A stretch of DNA of 64,000 nucleotides, from positions 558,001 through 622,000 of the forward strand of contig NZ_FMMP01000009.1 of the NCBI RefSeq assembly GCF_900095725.1. The letters are read 5' to 3'. Made by a program: the position numbers and the translations under genes. Shown one piece after another: positions 17,246-26,106 of this stretch; position 1 is the first letter of the stretch, and every line of letters starts with the position of its first letter. The notes beneath the pieces were generated by a model. That model did no database searches and had not been told where the DNA came from. It saw nothing but the letters and a program-made list of their open reading frames with translations. The DNA comes from Cellulosilyticum sp. I15G10I2. GTDB taxonomy: Bacteria; Bacillota; Clostridia; Lachnospirales; Cellulosilyticaceae.

Positions 17246-18653
17246 TGCGGCCCTCCCCAATAATATCGCACCCAATCCCCTTGATCTCACAGAACTTCCT
17301 AAGCTCCTCAATATAATCTCCAGCTATGGCATGCACATGGTTATTATCATACCTATCGATAAGTACATCAGGATCTACCCCCACTTCCACAAAGCCATGG
17401 GGCCATGCCTCACAAGTTTCTTCAAGCTTCTTAGGCGGCATGGATTTAAAGTTTCCTTTAAACATCGTTAATTTATATTGATCTAAACATCTTGTCAGCC
17501 TTGCAAATGTCATTTCTCCCGCTTTAGCTATATAGCGCACATGGCATCCTCCGCCTGCATATTTAGGAATCACCGGACACAGGGTAGTTTCACTTAGATT
17601 CACAAGAGGATCTTCGCTTTGTGCGGCATACCATGTGGCCATCGCACCACAGTTGCAGAAGGTAAATACCTTGTCTTTTCCATCATAGTGCCTAAAGTCA
17701 AAGAACAAGACAGGCTTCCCTGAAATAAGCTTCATAATCTGCATCGTAAGCGCGCCGTCTGAGTCTGCTTCGCAGGAATACACTATAGGATCCTTCGGCC
17801 CATCCCAATCATAGGGATCGTTAAAAAATGCAGCTGACAGACATTGTGTAAAGTAATATTCGCTGAGCTCATAATGGCACTTTACGCCTACAAAGTTTAA
17901 CTTTCGCTCGTTTATAATTGCTTTTGTTGCATAGTAGGCTCTAATTTGCTGCTTTAGCGTACTTTCAGTCAGCTTACTCTCATCGTACACAATGCTTCCC
18001 ATATTCTTTTGCAGCCAGTTAAAGGCACTTTCAACTTTTTCCTCTTCTATGATTTCTGCTCGGCGTATAATTTCGAGCTGATCGATGTGCTCCGTATCTA
18101 CACCAAATACCTTCATCCAAAGATCCGGGCTAATGGTCCCTGATCCCATGCCGATGCTTCTGCCGCCAAAGACACCATAGACCTGGCCTTTAAGCCTCGC
18201 GGCTGCATGGGCAGCCCTTATGAAACTCAAGACCTTGGTGAGGGTTTTAGCATCTTCTATATTCCCCCACACCTTTTCACACTGAAGCCCCACTTGTCTT
18301 ACCATATTGACAGCTGCCTGAAGGCCTCCAAGCCCTGGCAGCATGCCGTTTATGGGTGCTATAGCGAGGCATGGCACATGTTGCAGGCTCACTGCAATTG
18401 CCGAAAAGTTAGGAAAAGCAAAGACAGGCACATTTAATATCACTACATCTGGGTTCTTAGCCGCAAGCTCTATAGGCTGTGTACGGGCCAGTTCGTTGTT
18501 ACATATTATGTATGAGGCACTAAAGCACTCAACTTCCTTGGTCTCCTCAAGGGATTTTTTGATACGCTCTTCACATGCTATAATATATTCTTTCAGACTT
18601 TCATGTACCCTTTCTCTGCCATCAGAAAAGGATAAAATACCTACCCTAATCAT
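17241..18653 (-). CDS. L-fucose/L-arabinose isomerase-family protein
   Basis: 470 residues resembling the COG2407 group of fucose isomerase-like proteins. The N-terminal half has an alpha/beta domain (ARTQPIELAAKNPDVVILNVPVF, then GGRSIGMGSGTISPDLWMKVFGVDTEHID). The C-terminal half has GVKCHYELSEYYFTQC, SCEADSDGALTMQIM and HVHAIAGDYIEEL, with acidic and His residues fit for a metal site. Such enzymes convert aldose to ketose. Strong ribosome site (GAAGGAGGGG). It follows the TRAP large permease gene by 58 bases, so it likely performs the first intracellular step on the imported compound. Confidence 0.75.
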   Translation of the reverse strand: MIRVGILSFSDGRERVHESLKEYIIACEERIKKSLEETKEVECFSASYIICNNELARTQPIELAAKNPDVVILNVPVFAFPNFSAIAVSLQHVPCLAIAPINGMLPGLGGLQAAVNMVRQVGLQCEKVWGNIEDAKTLTKVLSFIRAAHAAARLKGQVYGVFGGRSIGMGSGTISPDLWMKVFGVDTEHIDQLEIIRRAEIIEEEKVESAFNWLQKNMGSIVYDESKLTESTLKQQIRAYYATKAIINERKLNFVGVKCHYELSEYYFTQCLSAAFFNDPYDWDGPKDPIVYSCEADSDGALTMQIMKLISGKPVLFFDFRHYDGKDKVFTFCNCGAMATWYAAQSEDPLVNLSETTLCPVIPKYAGGGCHVRYIAKAGEMTFARLTRCLDQYKLTMFKGNFKSMPPKKLEETCEAWPHGFVEVGVDPDVLIDRYDNNHVHAIAGDYIEELRKFCEIKGIGCDIIGEGRK

Positions 18654-18711
18654 AATTCCCCTCCTTCAAGTACTGCATCAATCATCCTTCTTCTATTTGC
18701 TGTTCATTACA

Positions 18712-20019
18712 TTAAGGCACCATATTTGGTACAAGCAGTCTTGGCAGGAATAACGCCACATCTGGGAAGTATGCCAGGATTAAAACAAGCGCAAGCATCG
18801 TACCAAACATTGGAATTAAAGGTTTGATTGCATCTGTAAGCTTTACTTTACCAATTGCACAGCTGATCAGTGTACATAGTCCATAAGGCGGTGTTAAAAG
18901 ACCAAGTGCTATTGTAAGACATACTATAAGACCAAGGTGTACAGGGTGAAAACCAGCAATCTGTCCAAGCTTTTGGGTAATAGGAAGCATAACGATAATC
19001 GCTGGCGTCCCATCCATAAATGTCCCGATCACTAAGAAAGAGATAATGATAAAGGTCATAATCACATTTGGATTCGTTGTAAATGCAGCAACTGCATCGC
19101 CTACCATATCTGGTACTTTGTAGTAAGCTAATAAGTAACCGTAGATCCCTGCACAAGAGAGACAGAAAAGAGGTATTGCAGAGGCCAGTGCATTTTCTTT
19201 AACGATATCGATAAGATCTCTTGGCTTAAGTGTTTTGTAGATAAATAAGATAATAATAAGTGTATAGACAACTGTTACGATAGAAGCTTCTGTAGGGGTA
19301 AATATCCCGGCTACCATCCCGCCGATCAGAAGAACGGGTACACCTAAAGGCCAAATTCCTTTTTTAACAGCTTCAAACATTTCTCTTGGCTTTGCGATAT
19401 GCTCCATTTCTTTTGGGTAATCATACTTTTTAGCATAATAAGCAGATATCGCAATAAGGCTGAGTCCGATTAATGTCCCTGGCAGAATGCCAGCTATAAA
19501 CAGTGCAACAACCGAAACATTTCCAAAAGAACCATATATAATCATGAAGGTGCTTGGTGGAATAATGATCCCTATAACGGATGCACATGCTACAAGTACA
19601 ACTGCGAATGCCTTGTCATAACCTTTTTTAACAAGGTTTGGTATAAAAATAGAGCCGATAGCTGCTGACTCAGCAGCTGAACTACCTGTTGTTCCTGCAA
19701 AGATCATTGCTACGATTACTGTGAAGTAAGCAAGCGCACCTCGTATCCATCCTACAAAAACGAGGCAGACACGTATGAGATATTCGGACACCCGCCCCCG
19801 GTTCATCAAGTCTCCGGCAACGAAAAATATAGGGATTGCAAGTATTGGGAAGGAATCGATTCCTTTTTGCATCTGCTGCATAATAAGTACCGAAGGCAGA
19901 TCACTTGCTACGATCATTGCGAGTGCAGAGGATAAAAAGAGTGAATAAGCAAGTGGTATGCCCATGATAACGAGTATTACAAAGCTTACAAACAGCCAGA
20001 TTAAAAATGATGTTTGCAT
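18712..20019 (-). CDS. dctM: TRAP transporter large permease, DctM family
   Basis: 435 residues with about twelve hydrophobic segments and the DctM signatures: FVAGDLMNRGRVSEYLIRVC, FAGTTGSSAAESAAIGSIFIP, GIIIPPSTFMIIYG and TPTEASIVTVVYTL. It is the Na+-coupled translocator of the tripartite system. AGGAGGTG precedes the ATG. It lies 34 bases after dctQ and immediately before the isomerase gene, which ties transport to catabolism. The gene symbol denotes family, not dicarboxylate specificity. Confidence 0.92.
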   Translation of the reverse strand: MQTSFLIWLFVSFVILVIMGIPLAYSLFLSSALAMIVASDLPSVLIMQQMQKGIDSFPILAIPIFFVAGDLMNRGRVSEYLIRVCLVFVGWIRGALAYFTVIVAMIFAGTTGSSAAESAAIGSIFIPNLVKKGYDKAFAVVLVACASVIGIIIPPSTFMIIYGSFGNVSVVALFIAGILPGTLIGLSLIAISAYYAKKYDYPKEMEHIAKPREMFEAVKKGIWPLGVPVLLIGGMVAGIFTPTEASIVTVVYTLIIILFIYKTLKPRDLIDIVKENALASAIPLFCLSCAGIYGYLLAYYKVPDMVGDAVAAFTTNPNVIMTFIIISFLVIGTFMDGTPAIIVMLPITQKLGQIAGFHPVHLGLIVCLTIALGLLTPPYGLCTLISCAIGKVKLTDAIKPLIPMFGTMLALVLILAYFPDVALFLPRLLVPNMVP

Positions 20020-20053
20020 ACTACACCTCCTGAATAGATTTTTTTAAGTTTAT

Positions 20054-20599
20054 TTAAGCCTGCACATCATTACCAAGGTCTAGGTCTTGGTTTCTAAGTT
20101 CTTCTTCAAAACTTATGTCATGTGAATAATCCTCAAATACAATATTGTATACGGCAAACAGCAGCATAAAAACACCGGTGATTGGAATGGATATAAATAC
20201 GCCTGTCATAGGAATCAAAAAGGTAGGTGATACCCTTGTTGTACCATAGTTGATTGCAAAGTCCCATCCGTAAAATAGGATAAATAGTGCACATGCCGCT
20301 ATAATCAGGTTAACAGCGTATTTCATATAGATATCTCTGGCCTTGCCTTTTAATCTATCCGTAAAAAGTGTCATGCCAAAGTGAGAACTTTTTCTTACCC
20401 CTACTGCTGCACCGAACATCGCCATATACATAAAGGAGTACCTTGCCACTTCCTCTGTCCAGATGGATGGTGCTTTTACAACAAATCTTGTAAATACCTG
20501 CCACGCGATTGACATCATCATGATGAACGCACATAACCCCGTAAGATGCTCAAGTATGTTTACAATCTTATTAATAAGTCTCGTCATGCTTCCTTTCAT
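20054..20599 (-). CDS. dctQ: TRAP transporter small permease, DctQ family
   Basis: About 181 residues with four membrane helices and the family pattern VFTRFVVKAPSIWTEEVARYSFMYMAMFGAAVGVRKSSHFGMTLF (given here as recognisable segments VKAPSIWTEEVARY and KSSHFGMTLF). It forms a complex with the large permease. The ATG at 20599 follows AAGGAGGG. It comes between the binding protein gene and dctM, in the usual TRAP order. Confidence 0.9.
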   Translation of the reverse strand: MKGSMTRLINKIVNILEHLTGLCAFIMMMSIAWQVFTRFVVKAPSIWTEEVARYSFMYMAMFGAAVGVRKSSHFGMTLFTDRLKGKARDIYMKYAVNLIIAACALFILFYGWDFAINYGTTRVSPTFLIPMTGVFISIPITGVFMLLFAVYNIVFEDYSHDISFEEELRNQDLDLGNDVQA

Positions 20600-20624
20600 C
20601 AATATCCCTCCTTTTATAAGATTT

Positions 20625-20672
20625 CCGAGAACCTTAGGGCCGCTGATCTATGCCGCCATCTAAGATTCTCGG
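20625..20672 (-). promoter_or_regulatory. Intercistronic stem-loop between dctP and dctQ
   Basis: 13 base pairs (20625-20637 with 20660-20672, one G-U) with a 22-base loop and no strong U-run. A hairpin after the binding-protein gene commonly stabilises or partly ends the message, so that the binding protein is made in excess over the permease. That role is inferred from position. Confidence 0.6.
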
Positions 20673-20684
20673 ATTTTAAAAGTT

Positions 20685-21773
20685 TTAGTAGTCTTTGCCT
20701 ATTTCTCTTATTTTTGCTAAGTCATCTTTCATCTGAATTCTTTCAGCATTTTCATTTTGGGCTGCATTACAAAGTTCAAGTGCTCTTTCGTGGTCTTCTT
20801 TTGTCATTTCAACAATAGTAACACCATGTTCTTTGACTAATGTTTCCTGAGCTTTTTTGTCACTTTCTATTGCCCAACTGATTTGCTCTTTACAAGTATC
20901 CATACCTGCTTGAATAACAACGTCTCTAAGATCTGCTGGTATCTTTTCTACAGCCTTTGCACTGATAAAGAAAGGAAGTGTTAAGTAGTTGTGCTGTGTT
21001 CTATAAACATATTTACAGCTTTCATAGAATTTCATGTTAAGAATAGCTGCCATTGAGTTCTCAGCCCCGTCAACAACACCACTTTCAAGTGCTGCATAAA
21101 GTTCTGTATACGCTAGTGGTGTTGGATTTGCGCCAAGTGCTTTCCATGAGTTTGTTTCATTAGGACCAGTCATTGTTCTTAACTTTAGTCCTTTAATATC
21201 ATCGAGGTTATTAACAGGTTTTTTAGTAAATACATTACGTACACCATCTGTGAAAACCCCAAGATAAATATCGCCGCGTCTTTCTTTAACTGCTTTTGCA
21301 ATCTTGTCATTAACATCACTGTCTACAACGGCCAGCATGTGATCCCAGCTTTTAAAAGTATATGGCGGACTGTAGATATCCATTTCCGGAACGAAGTTTG
21401 CATATTTAGCAGAGGCCGCCATCATAACGTCTACTGTACCCATCTGCATCCCTTCTGCCATTTGTTCTTCATCGCCAAGTACTGCATCACTATAGAGTTC
21501 AACCTGTACTACCCCGTCAGTTCTTTCTTCAACGAGTGCTTTAAAAATCTCAAGCCCTTTGTAATGTCCGCTTGTTTTTGGATTATTTGTTGCAGCATTT
21601 AATACGACAGTTTTTACGGCTTTCGTCTCTGATTTTGCTTCAGATTTGGTTTCAGCCTTTGTTTCAGTTTGCGCAGATTTTGTTTCTGCTGTTTTTTGTG
21701 GTGCTGCGCTGCAACCTGCTAGAATTGAGCTTCCCGTTACTAGAATAGATAAAATCAATGCTAATTTTTTCAT
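20685..21773 (-). CDS. dctP: TRAP transporter solute-binding lipoprotein, DctP family
   Basis: About 362 residues. Lipobox LAGC is followed by a linker with repeated AETKSE/AKSETK units (to ~50). The DctP fold follows: LNAATNNPKTSGHYKGLEIF, GLKLRTMTGPNETNSWKALGANPTPLAYTELYAALESGVVDGAE (segments LRTMTGPNETNSWKALGA and YAALESGVVDGAENS). The conserved Arg in LRTM binds a carboxylate in characterised members, so the ligand is probably an organic or sugar acid, or a related anion. The ATG at 21773 follows GGGAGGG. First gene of the catabolic operon; divergent from the sensor operon at 22124. Confidence 0.9.
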   Translation of the reverse strand: MKKLALILSILVTGSSILAGCSAAPQKTAETKSAQTETKAETKSEAKSETKAVKTVVLNAATNNPKTSGHYKGLEIFKALVEERTDGVVQVELYSDAVLGDEEQMAEGMQMGTVDVMMAASAKYANFVPEMDIYSPPYTFKSWDHMLAVVDSDVNDKIAKAVKERRGDIYLGVFTDGVRNVFTKKPVNNLDDIKGLKLRTMTGPNETNSWKALGANPTPLAYTELYAALESGVVDGAENSMAAILNMKFYESCKYVYRTQHNYLTLPFFISAKAVEKIPADLRDVVIQAGMDTCKEQISWAIESDKKAQETLVKEHGVTIVEMTKEDHERALELCNAAQNENAERIQMKDDLAKIREIGKDY

Positions 21774-21822
21774 TCTATACCCTCCCAAATTTTAATGTTT
21801 TTGTGCAATTTGTTATGTTTTA

Positions 21823-21851
21823 ATTATAATACTGGCCCTTCTATTGTGTAA
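21823..21851 (-). promoter_or_regulatory. Possible promoter of the TRAP/transketolase operon
   Basis: On the minus strand TTACAC (21846-21851) and a perfect TATAAT (21823-21828) are separated by 17 bases. The -35 box is weak, as expected for an activator-dependent promoter next to a two-component system. The remainder of the 350-base divergent gap shows no other clear element except the opposite promoter. Confidence 0.45.
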
Positions 21852-22047
21852 GGTGTGTTTTTTATAAGCCCTTACATAAGTCCAACTGTCTTATGTATCT
21901 GTTGCTAAAATTATCTACCCCATAGACCTTAGCCTCATTAATGGTACTCTATAGTAAATATGACTAATCTCACAGCGACTAGATTTTCTCCACCCTTTGT
22001 ACATTTTGATGCTATATATTGTATTTTATAAGCTATATTTATACTAG

Positions 22048-22076
22048 TTGACAATAAATTTTATCTAGAGTAGGAT
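22048..22076 (+). promoter_or_regulatory. Promoter of the two-component system
   Basis: Perfect TTGACA at 22048-22053, 17-base spacer, TAGGAT at 22071-22076. It fits a vegetative sigma-A promoter about 45 bases upstream of the response regulator start. Confidence 0.6.
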
Positions 22077-22123
22077 AATCTTATAAGTTTAAAATAAATT
22101 TAATTTATTTTGGGGTGATTATT

Positions 22124-22840
22124 TTGGCAGATACTAAAACGCGCATCAAAGTCCTAGTAGTCGATGATATGGAATCTTTTCGTGCAAGATTTCGAAATGT
22201 CTTGTCCAAAGATGAAAATATTGAGCTGATCGGACTCGCCAAGAACGGTTATGAAGCTATCGTTGTTACTGCACTCCAAAAGCCGGATGTGATTATTATG
22301 GATGTCCGTATGGAGCATGACACTGCAGGTATTGAGGCTTCTAAAGAAATTATTAAAATGCTGCCAGATACAAAGATTATCATATCTTCTGTTATTGACG
22401 ATGATGAAGTGATCTTTAAGGCGTACGAAACAGGAGTCGCAGACTATATTATCAAAAAAAATGCTAAGGCTTCAGATGTTTTAGAGGCAGTCTACGCAGC
22501 ATATAACAATCAATCTCCCATTCGACCAGAAATAGCGGAAAAGCTCCGCAAAGAGTTTCAAAAGATGCGTACGTCTAAGGATAGTATGCTCATGACCTTA
22601 CATATCCTCTCTAAGCTTACGCCTGTTGAAGTAGATATTTTAATCCTTCTTAGTGAGGGTTATTCAAGAGAACAAATTTCCAAGATGCGCTACAGCGCCT
22701 TTTCTACGACCAAAACACATATAAATAATATCCTTGGCAAATTCAATAAAGAGTCCTCTAAGGAACTTATACAAATGCTGACTGAAACTAATATTATAGA
22801 AATGCTTGTCCAAATCAAGTCAGGTCAGGTGAGTCTATGA
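22124..22840 (+). CDS. NarL/LuxR-type response regulator
   Basis: 238 residues. The receiver domain (~1-120) has the acidic pocket VVDDMES, the phospho-acceptor Asp in DVIIMDVRM and the conserved Lys in YIIKKNA. A LuxR-type helix-turn-helix lies at the end (LTPVEVDILILLSEGYSREQ, then STTKTHINNILGKFN). The start is the TTG at 22124, because GGTGAT of the Shine-Dalgarno sits four bases before it; the earlier GTG is part of that site. It overlaps the kinase gene by four bases. It lies divergent from the TRAP operon, which is its most likely target. Confidence 0.87.
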   Translation: MADTKTRIKVLVVDDMESFRARFRNVLSKDENIELIGLAKNGYEAIVVTALQKPDVIIMDVRMEHDTAGIEASKEIIKMLPDTKIIISSVIDDDEVIFKAYETGVADYIIKKNAKASDVLEAVYAAYNNQSPIRPEIAEKLRKEFQKMRTSKDSMLMTLHILSKLTPVEVDILILLSEGYSREQISKMRYSAFSTTKTHINNILGKFNKESSKELIQMLTETNIIEMLVQIKSGQVSL

Positions 22841-24342
22841 TTTATGCTATTATTTCAATGCTTATATTTGGCATTTTAATTATTGTAAAAGAAAAAGGTA
22901 CGACAAGGTACTTTCTTTTCTTAATGATACTAGGCTGGGCTGCTTCTATCTTAGGCTTCACCTCTTATTTACTTTATCTTCAAGAAAGAGAACTCTACCT
23001 TTTTATGTTTGCAAAAGTATTTAGTCCTGCTCTTTTACTTTGGGGGAATCTTGACTTTCTGCATATCGATGTAATCCCCGCTATCTCTCAAATGAGTTTT
23101 GGTACACTGTGTTTTATCTATGCTTCTTTATGTTTTGCGATCTCTATTACCAATTTAAATAAATATGGTTATAAACTCTATCTGGCACTTGCCATTTTAC
23201 CAGTATTACAATTTATTATTTACAATCCCTATACGTATTCAGCTTTCTATAATTGGTATTTTGGAGATAAGAGTCTTGATTCCCCTCATTTTCAAGCTTT
23301 ACTAAATATAGAGCCTCATATTTATCATATTACACTTACGATTAACTACATCTATCTTGTGGCCTCTATTGCACTTATTGTGTATTACTATGTCAAGACA
23401 CCCGCAATGAAATACTTCAATACTTATATTTTGACTATTCTTATAGGTTTCTCTACCACTATCATCACCTTTGCAACAGCGTTTTGGTGGGCGCCTAAGC
23501 GGCTTATTAGTGTATCAGTTTTTACAGGCTATACCCATGTTTTGCCTGTTTCCCTTTTTTGGGAGGGTAAAATTCTTTTTATTTTTCCTTATGTCTCTTT
23601 TATTTCTTGCGTAATACTGCTCATTGCATTATTTAAGTATAATAAGGATCATTTGACGATGAAGCAAACAAGCCGCCTTATTGTTACAGGGTTTGAAACT
23701 GCTGGGCTTGGAACCCGGATGATCTCACATAACTTTAAAAATTATATTATGGCGACACTCCTTGATGCTGAATTCCTAGAGGAAAAGTATGCGGATGATG
23801 CTGAATCTATGGAATATATTAATCGCATTTTATCTTTAAATAACGAGCTTATGGAGAGTCTCAACTATCTGAATAATAAATTCAAAACCTTGTCTCTTTA
23901 CATAGAGCCTTTTGATCTAAAAGTGGTCCTTCACAATGTGCTTAAAAAATATAACCTGTCTGAGGTAGAACTGGAAGTTTACGAACCACCCGTGCCTGTA
24001 CTGGCCCTTATAGATCCCAGCCAGATCACTGAAGTTCTATGTAATATTATTAAAAACGCCGTGGAGGCCATGCAGCAGAGTGATGAGAAAAACTTATCTA
24101 TCGAGCTGTTTACTGAAAATAACTGGGCCATTATCACGCTGTCTGATTCTGGATGCGGGATGAATGATGAACAGCTGGAAAAGTTATTCACACCTTTTTA
24201 TAGCACTAAGTCAAGTATCAAAAACTGGGGCATAGGCCTTAACTACTGCTATAAGATCATTCATTTGCATAAGGGTAAGATTATGGTGGACAGCAAACCC
24301 GATATGGGAACATCTTTTAAAATATTATTGCCTAGAGCATAA
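22837..24342 (+). CDS. Multi-TM sensor histidine kinase
   Basis: 501 residues. The first ~265 form seven or eight membrane helices with no large extracellular domain, so the signal is sensed in or near the membrane, or through a partner. The phospho-acceptor region is unusual: GTRMISHNFKNYIMATLLDAE with His at ~291. The HATPase domain is complete: N-box NIIKNAVEAM, G1 DSGCGM, F-box TPFYSTKSS, G2 WGIGLNYCYKIIH. Its start overlaps the regulator stop (ATGA). It ends inside a stem-loop at 24327-24365. Candidates for its partner are the TRAP binding protein or the imported solute. Confidence 0.87.
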   Translation: MIYAIISMLIFGILIIVKEKGTTRYFLFLMILGWAASILGFTSYLLYLQERELYLFMFAKVFSPALLLWGNLDFLHIDVIPAISQMSFGTLCFIYASLCFAISITNLNKYGYKLYLALAILPVLQFIIYNPYTYSAFYNWYFGDKSLDSPHFQALLNIEPHIYHITLTINYIYLVASIALIVYYYVKTPAMKYFNTYILTILIGFSTTIITFATAFWWAPKRLISVSVFTGYTHVLPVSLFWEGKILFIFPYVSFISCVILLIALFKYNKDHLTMKQTSRLIVTGFETAGLGTRMISHNFKNYIMATLLDAEFLEEKYADDAESMEYINRILSLNNELMESLNYLNNKFKTLSLYIEPFDLKVVLHNVLKKYNLSEVELEVYEPPVPVLALIDPSQITEVLCNIIKNAVEAMQQSDEKNLSIELFTENNWAIITLSDSGCGMNDEQLEKLFTPFYSTKSSIKNWGIGLNYCYKIIHLHKGKIMVDSKPDMGTSFKILLPRA

Positions 24343-24365
24343 GTTATACTTATGTTCTAGGCAAT
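24327..24365 (+). terminator. Stem-loop at the end of the kinase gene
   Basis: 17-base arms (24327-24343 with 24349-24365, one G-U) and a five-base loop; the stop codon lies in the left arm. No U-run follows, so it may protect the 3' end rather than terminate. Confidence 0.55.
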
Positions 24366-24374
24366 ATGACTTCT

Positions 24375-24491
24375 TGGGGACATCTTTTGGGGAGCATCTT
24401 TTGGGGACCAACTTTTGGGGACAGTTCTCTAATATTGAGGTCATACCTCTTGGGGGACGCTTCTCCAAAACTTTGGGGACAGTTATTCAAT
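24375..24491 (+). repeat. Dispersed GGGGAC repeat cluster, three full units and partial ones
   Basis: Full units: GGGGACAGTTCTCTAAT (24417-24433), GGGGACGCTTCTCCAAA (24453-24469) and GGGGACAGTTATTCAAT (24475-24491). They are preceded by partial units GGGGACATCTTTT, GGGGAGCATCTTTT and GGGGACCAACTTTT. All face the same way as the upstream kinase gene. Three different subvariants side by side argue against simple tandem duplication. Confidence 0.87.
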
Positions 24492-24514
24492 ATTGAGGGT
24501 TTGAGCATATGACT

Positions 24515-24563
24515 GAGAAAATAAAAACCGTCCAGTTCAATCTTGGACAGTTTTTATTTTCTC
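24515..24563. terminator. Bidirectional terminator between convergent genes
   Basis: 20-base arms (24515-24534 and 24544-24563, one G-U) with A-runs on the left and T-runs on the right. It ends both the kinase operon and the SLH protein gene. Confidence 0.85.
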
Positions 24564-24569
24564 GTATTT

Positions 24570-26096
24570 TTAGTTCATAAGCATCTTTTCAGTGTAGTCT
24601 TTTTGCAGATCATATCTTAAGTAGTCAATAAGCTGGCCAAAGAAAGCTGCTGCTTCGGCTTTAGTTACAACTTTCTTTGGAAATACATAGCCGTTACTTG
24701 GTGTAATTATGCCTAATTTACTGGATGCATAAATAGCCCCTTTAGCAGAGTTTGCAATCTGCTTATCATCTATAAATGGTGTGTAGACACCACCTGTCCC
24801 TATCCCTAATCTTTCAAGACCTATAGCTCTCATATTAAGTACATACATCTCTTCCCTTGTAAGGTTTCTCTTGGGGCTAATCGTACCTCCACCAATGAGT
24901 CCTGCATTATAAGCTGCCCTCGCATAAGGATAAAAAGCATTGGTAGTGCTGACATCATTAAAGGGGGACGTTTCTCCATTATTGGCGTTTGCGCCGCCAA
25001 AGGCTGTATTAGTCTTCTTAGGCGGATCCGGTAGTGGCATCTGAAGTGCGCGCACAAGCATTTCTACATACTCTTGTCTGGTAACTGCTTGACCTGGTGA
25101 AAAGGTGGCTGCAGATTCTGTAAAAATTTTCATGCTGTACATTTTTTTGATATCGCTTTCTGCTGGATGCCCTTTGAGTTTTGGTAAACTTGGGATAGAA
25201 AGCTGTTCTATTCTTGGTGAATCAGTAATGTTCAGCGTTCCTGTGAGTTCATCATCATAAAGTTCCGGACTTCCAATAAGTATATTATACCCCAGCACCC
25301 CTTCACTTCTTATAAGTTCTTTATAATTGCCTTCAAGGCTAAAAGCATCTGGCTCGTTGGCGCCGTACTGTATATCTTTATGTACTGTAAAGGTTGGTGT
25401 TTCCTCTATATAGTATTGATCTCCACCTAGATCAATGGCAATACTTCTTCGTTGTGTCTCTGTTTTAGCAAAGGCCTGTTCATAACCATATATAGGACCA
25501 TGTACTGAAACGGTGATAGGGATACCATTTTGTGCTGTTATTTGATTATAAACTGCATCATATTGAATATCTCCTCTATAGTAAGTTACTCCCGGAGTAT
25601 AGTCCTCTAGGATACTTTTGGTATATCTTGACTGCTTGGAGTCGAGCTGATAGGTTTGTCCTGCTGCCACGACTATTTCAGTCCACTTTGTAACTTTTGA
25701 GGTTTTGGTCGTCTGTCTTCTTGATGCTTCATATATATATTGCGTTTCAAAAGTAATATTTCTTGTAACTTTGGTCGTGCCATCTGCACTTTCAGCTTTA
25801 ATCGTGTAGACCTCGTTGTATTTACCGCTACCTTTAGTTTTATCTATCCCTTTTCCGGGTCTGATTTCTATGGTGCCTTCAACTGTTTCTGGCTTGCCTG
25901 CGAGATAGACGTTTTCTTTGTAGGGTAATGTATATCTTGTTGTTGCACTTGCTTTTTTAGCTTGAGATAATTCTACGATAGTCGGAAGCTTTACCCCTGT
26001 ACTGATGCCGCCAAAATACCCCATTTCTCCCTCTAGTGCACTGAGTGAACTAACTGCTAGTATAAAACTTATGCCTATAGTAAGTATTTTTTTCAT
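24570..26096 (-). CDS. Exported SLH-domain surface protein
   Basis: 508 residues with a signal peptide (ISFILAVSSLSALEG). Residues ~20-320 are beta-rich with no family I recognise. Three S-layer homology repeats fill ~325-500: AESDIKKMYSMKIFTESAATFSPG with VTRQEYVEMLVRAL; YARAAYNAGLIGGGTISPKR with LTREEMYVLNMRAI; AKGAIYASSKLGIITPSN with VTKAEAAAFFGQL. SLH domains bind pyruvylated secondary cell-wall polymer, so the protein is anchored to the wall. It follows the exported protein at 26107 after ten bases; the two form an operon and probably act together at the surface. Confidence 0.85.
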   Translation of the reverse strand: MKKILTIGISFILAVSSLSALEGEMGYFGGISTGVKLPTIVELSQAKKASATTRYTLPYKENVYLAGKPETVEGTIEIRPGKGIDKTKGSGKYNEVYTIKAESADGTTKVTRNITFETQYIYEASRRQTTKTSKVTKWTEIVVAAGQTYQLDSKQSRYTKSILEDYTPGVTYYRGDIQYDAVYNQITAQNGIPITVSVHGPIYGYEQAFAKTETQRRSIAIDLGGDQYYIEETPTFTVHKDIQYGANEPDAFSLEGNYKELIRSEGVLGYNILIGSPELYDDELTGTLNITDSPRIEQLSIPSLPKLKGHPAESDIKKMYSMKIFTESAATFSPGQAVTRQEYVEMLVRALQMPLPDPPKKTNTAFGGANANNGETSPFNDVSTTNAFYPYARAAYNAGLIGGGTISPKRNLTREEMYVLNMRAIGLERLGIGTGGVYTPFIDDKQIANSAKGAIYASSKLGIITPSNGYVFPKKVVTKAEAAAFFGQLIDYLRYDLQKDYTEKMLMN

Positions 26097-26106
26097 GCTA
26101 AGCCTC

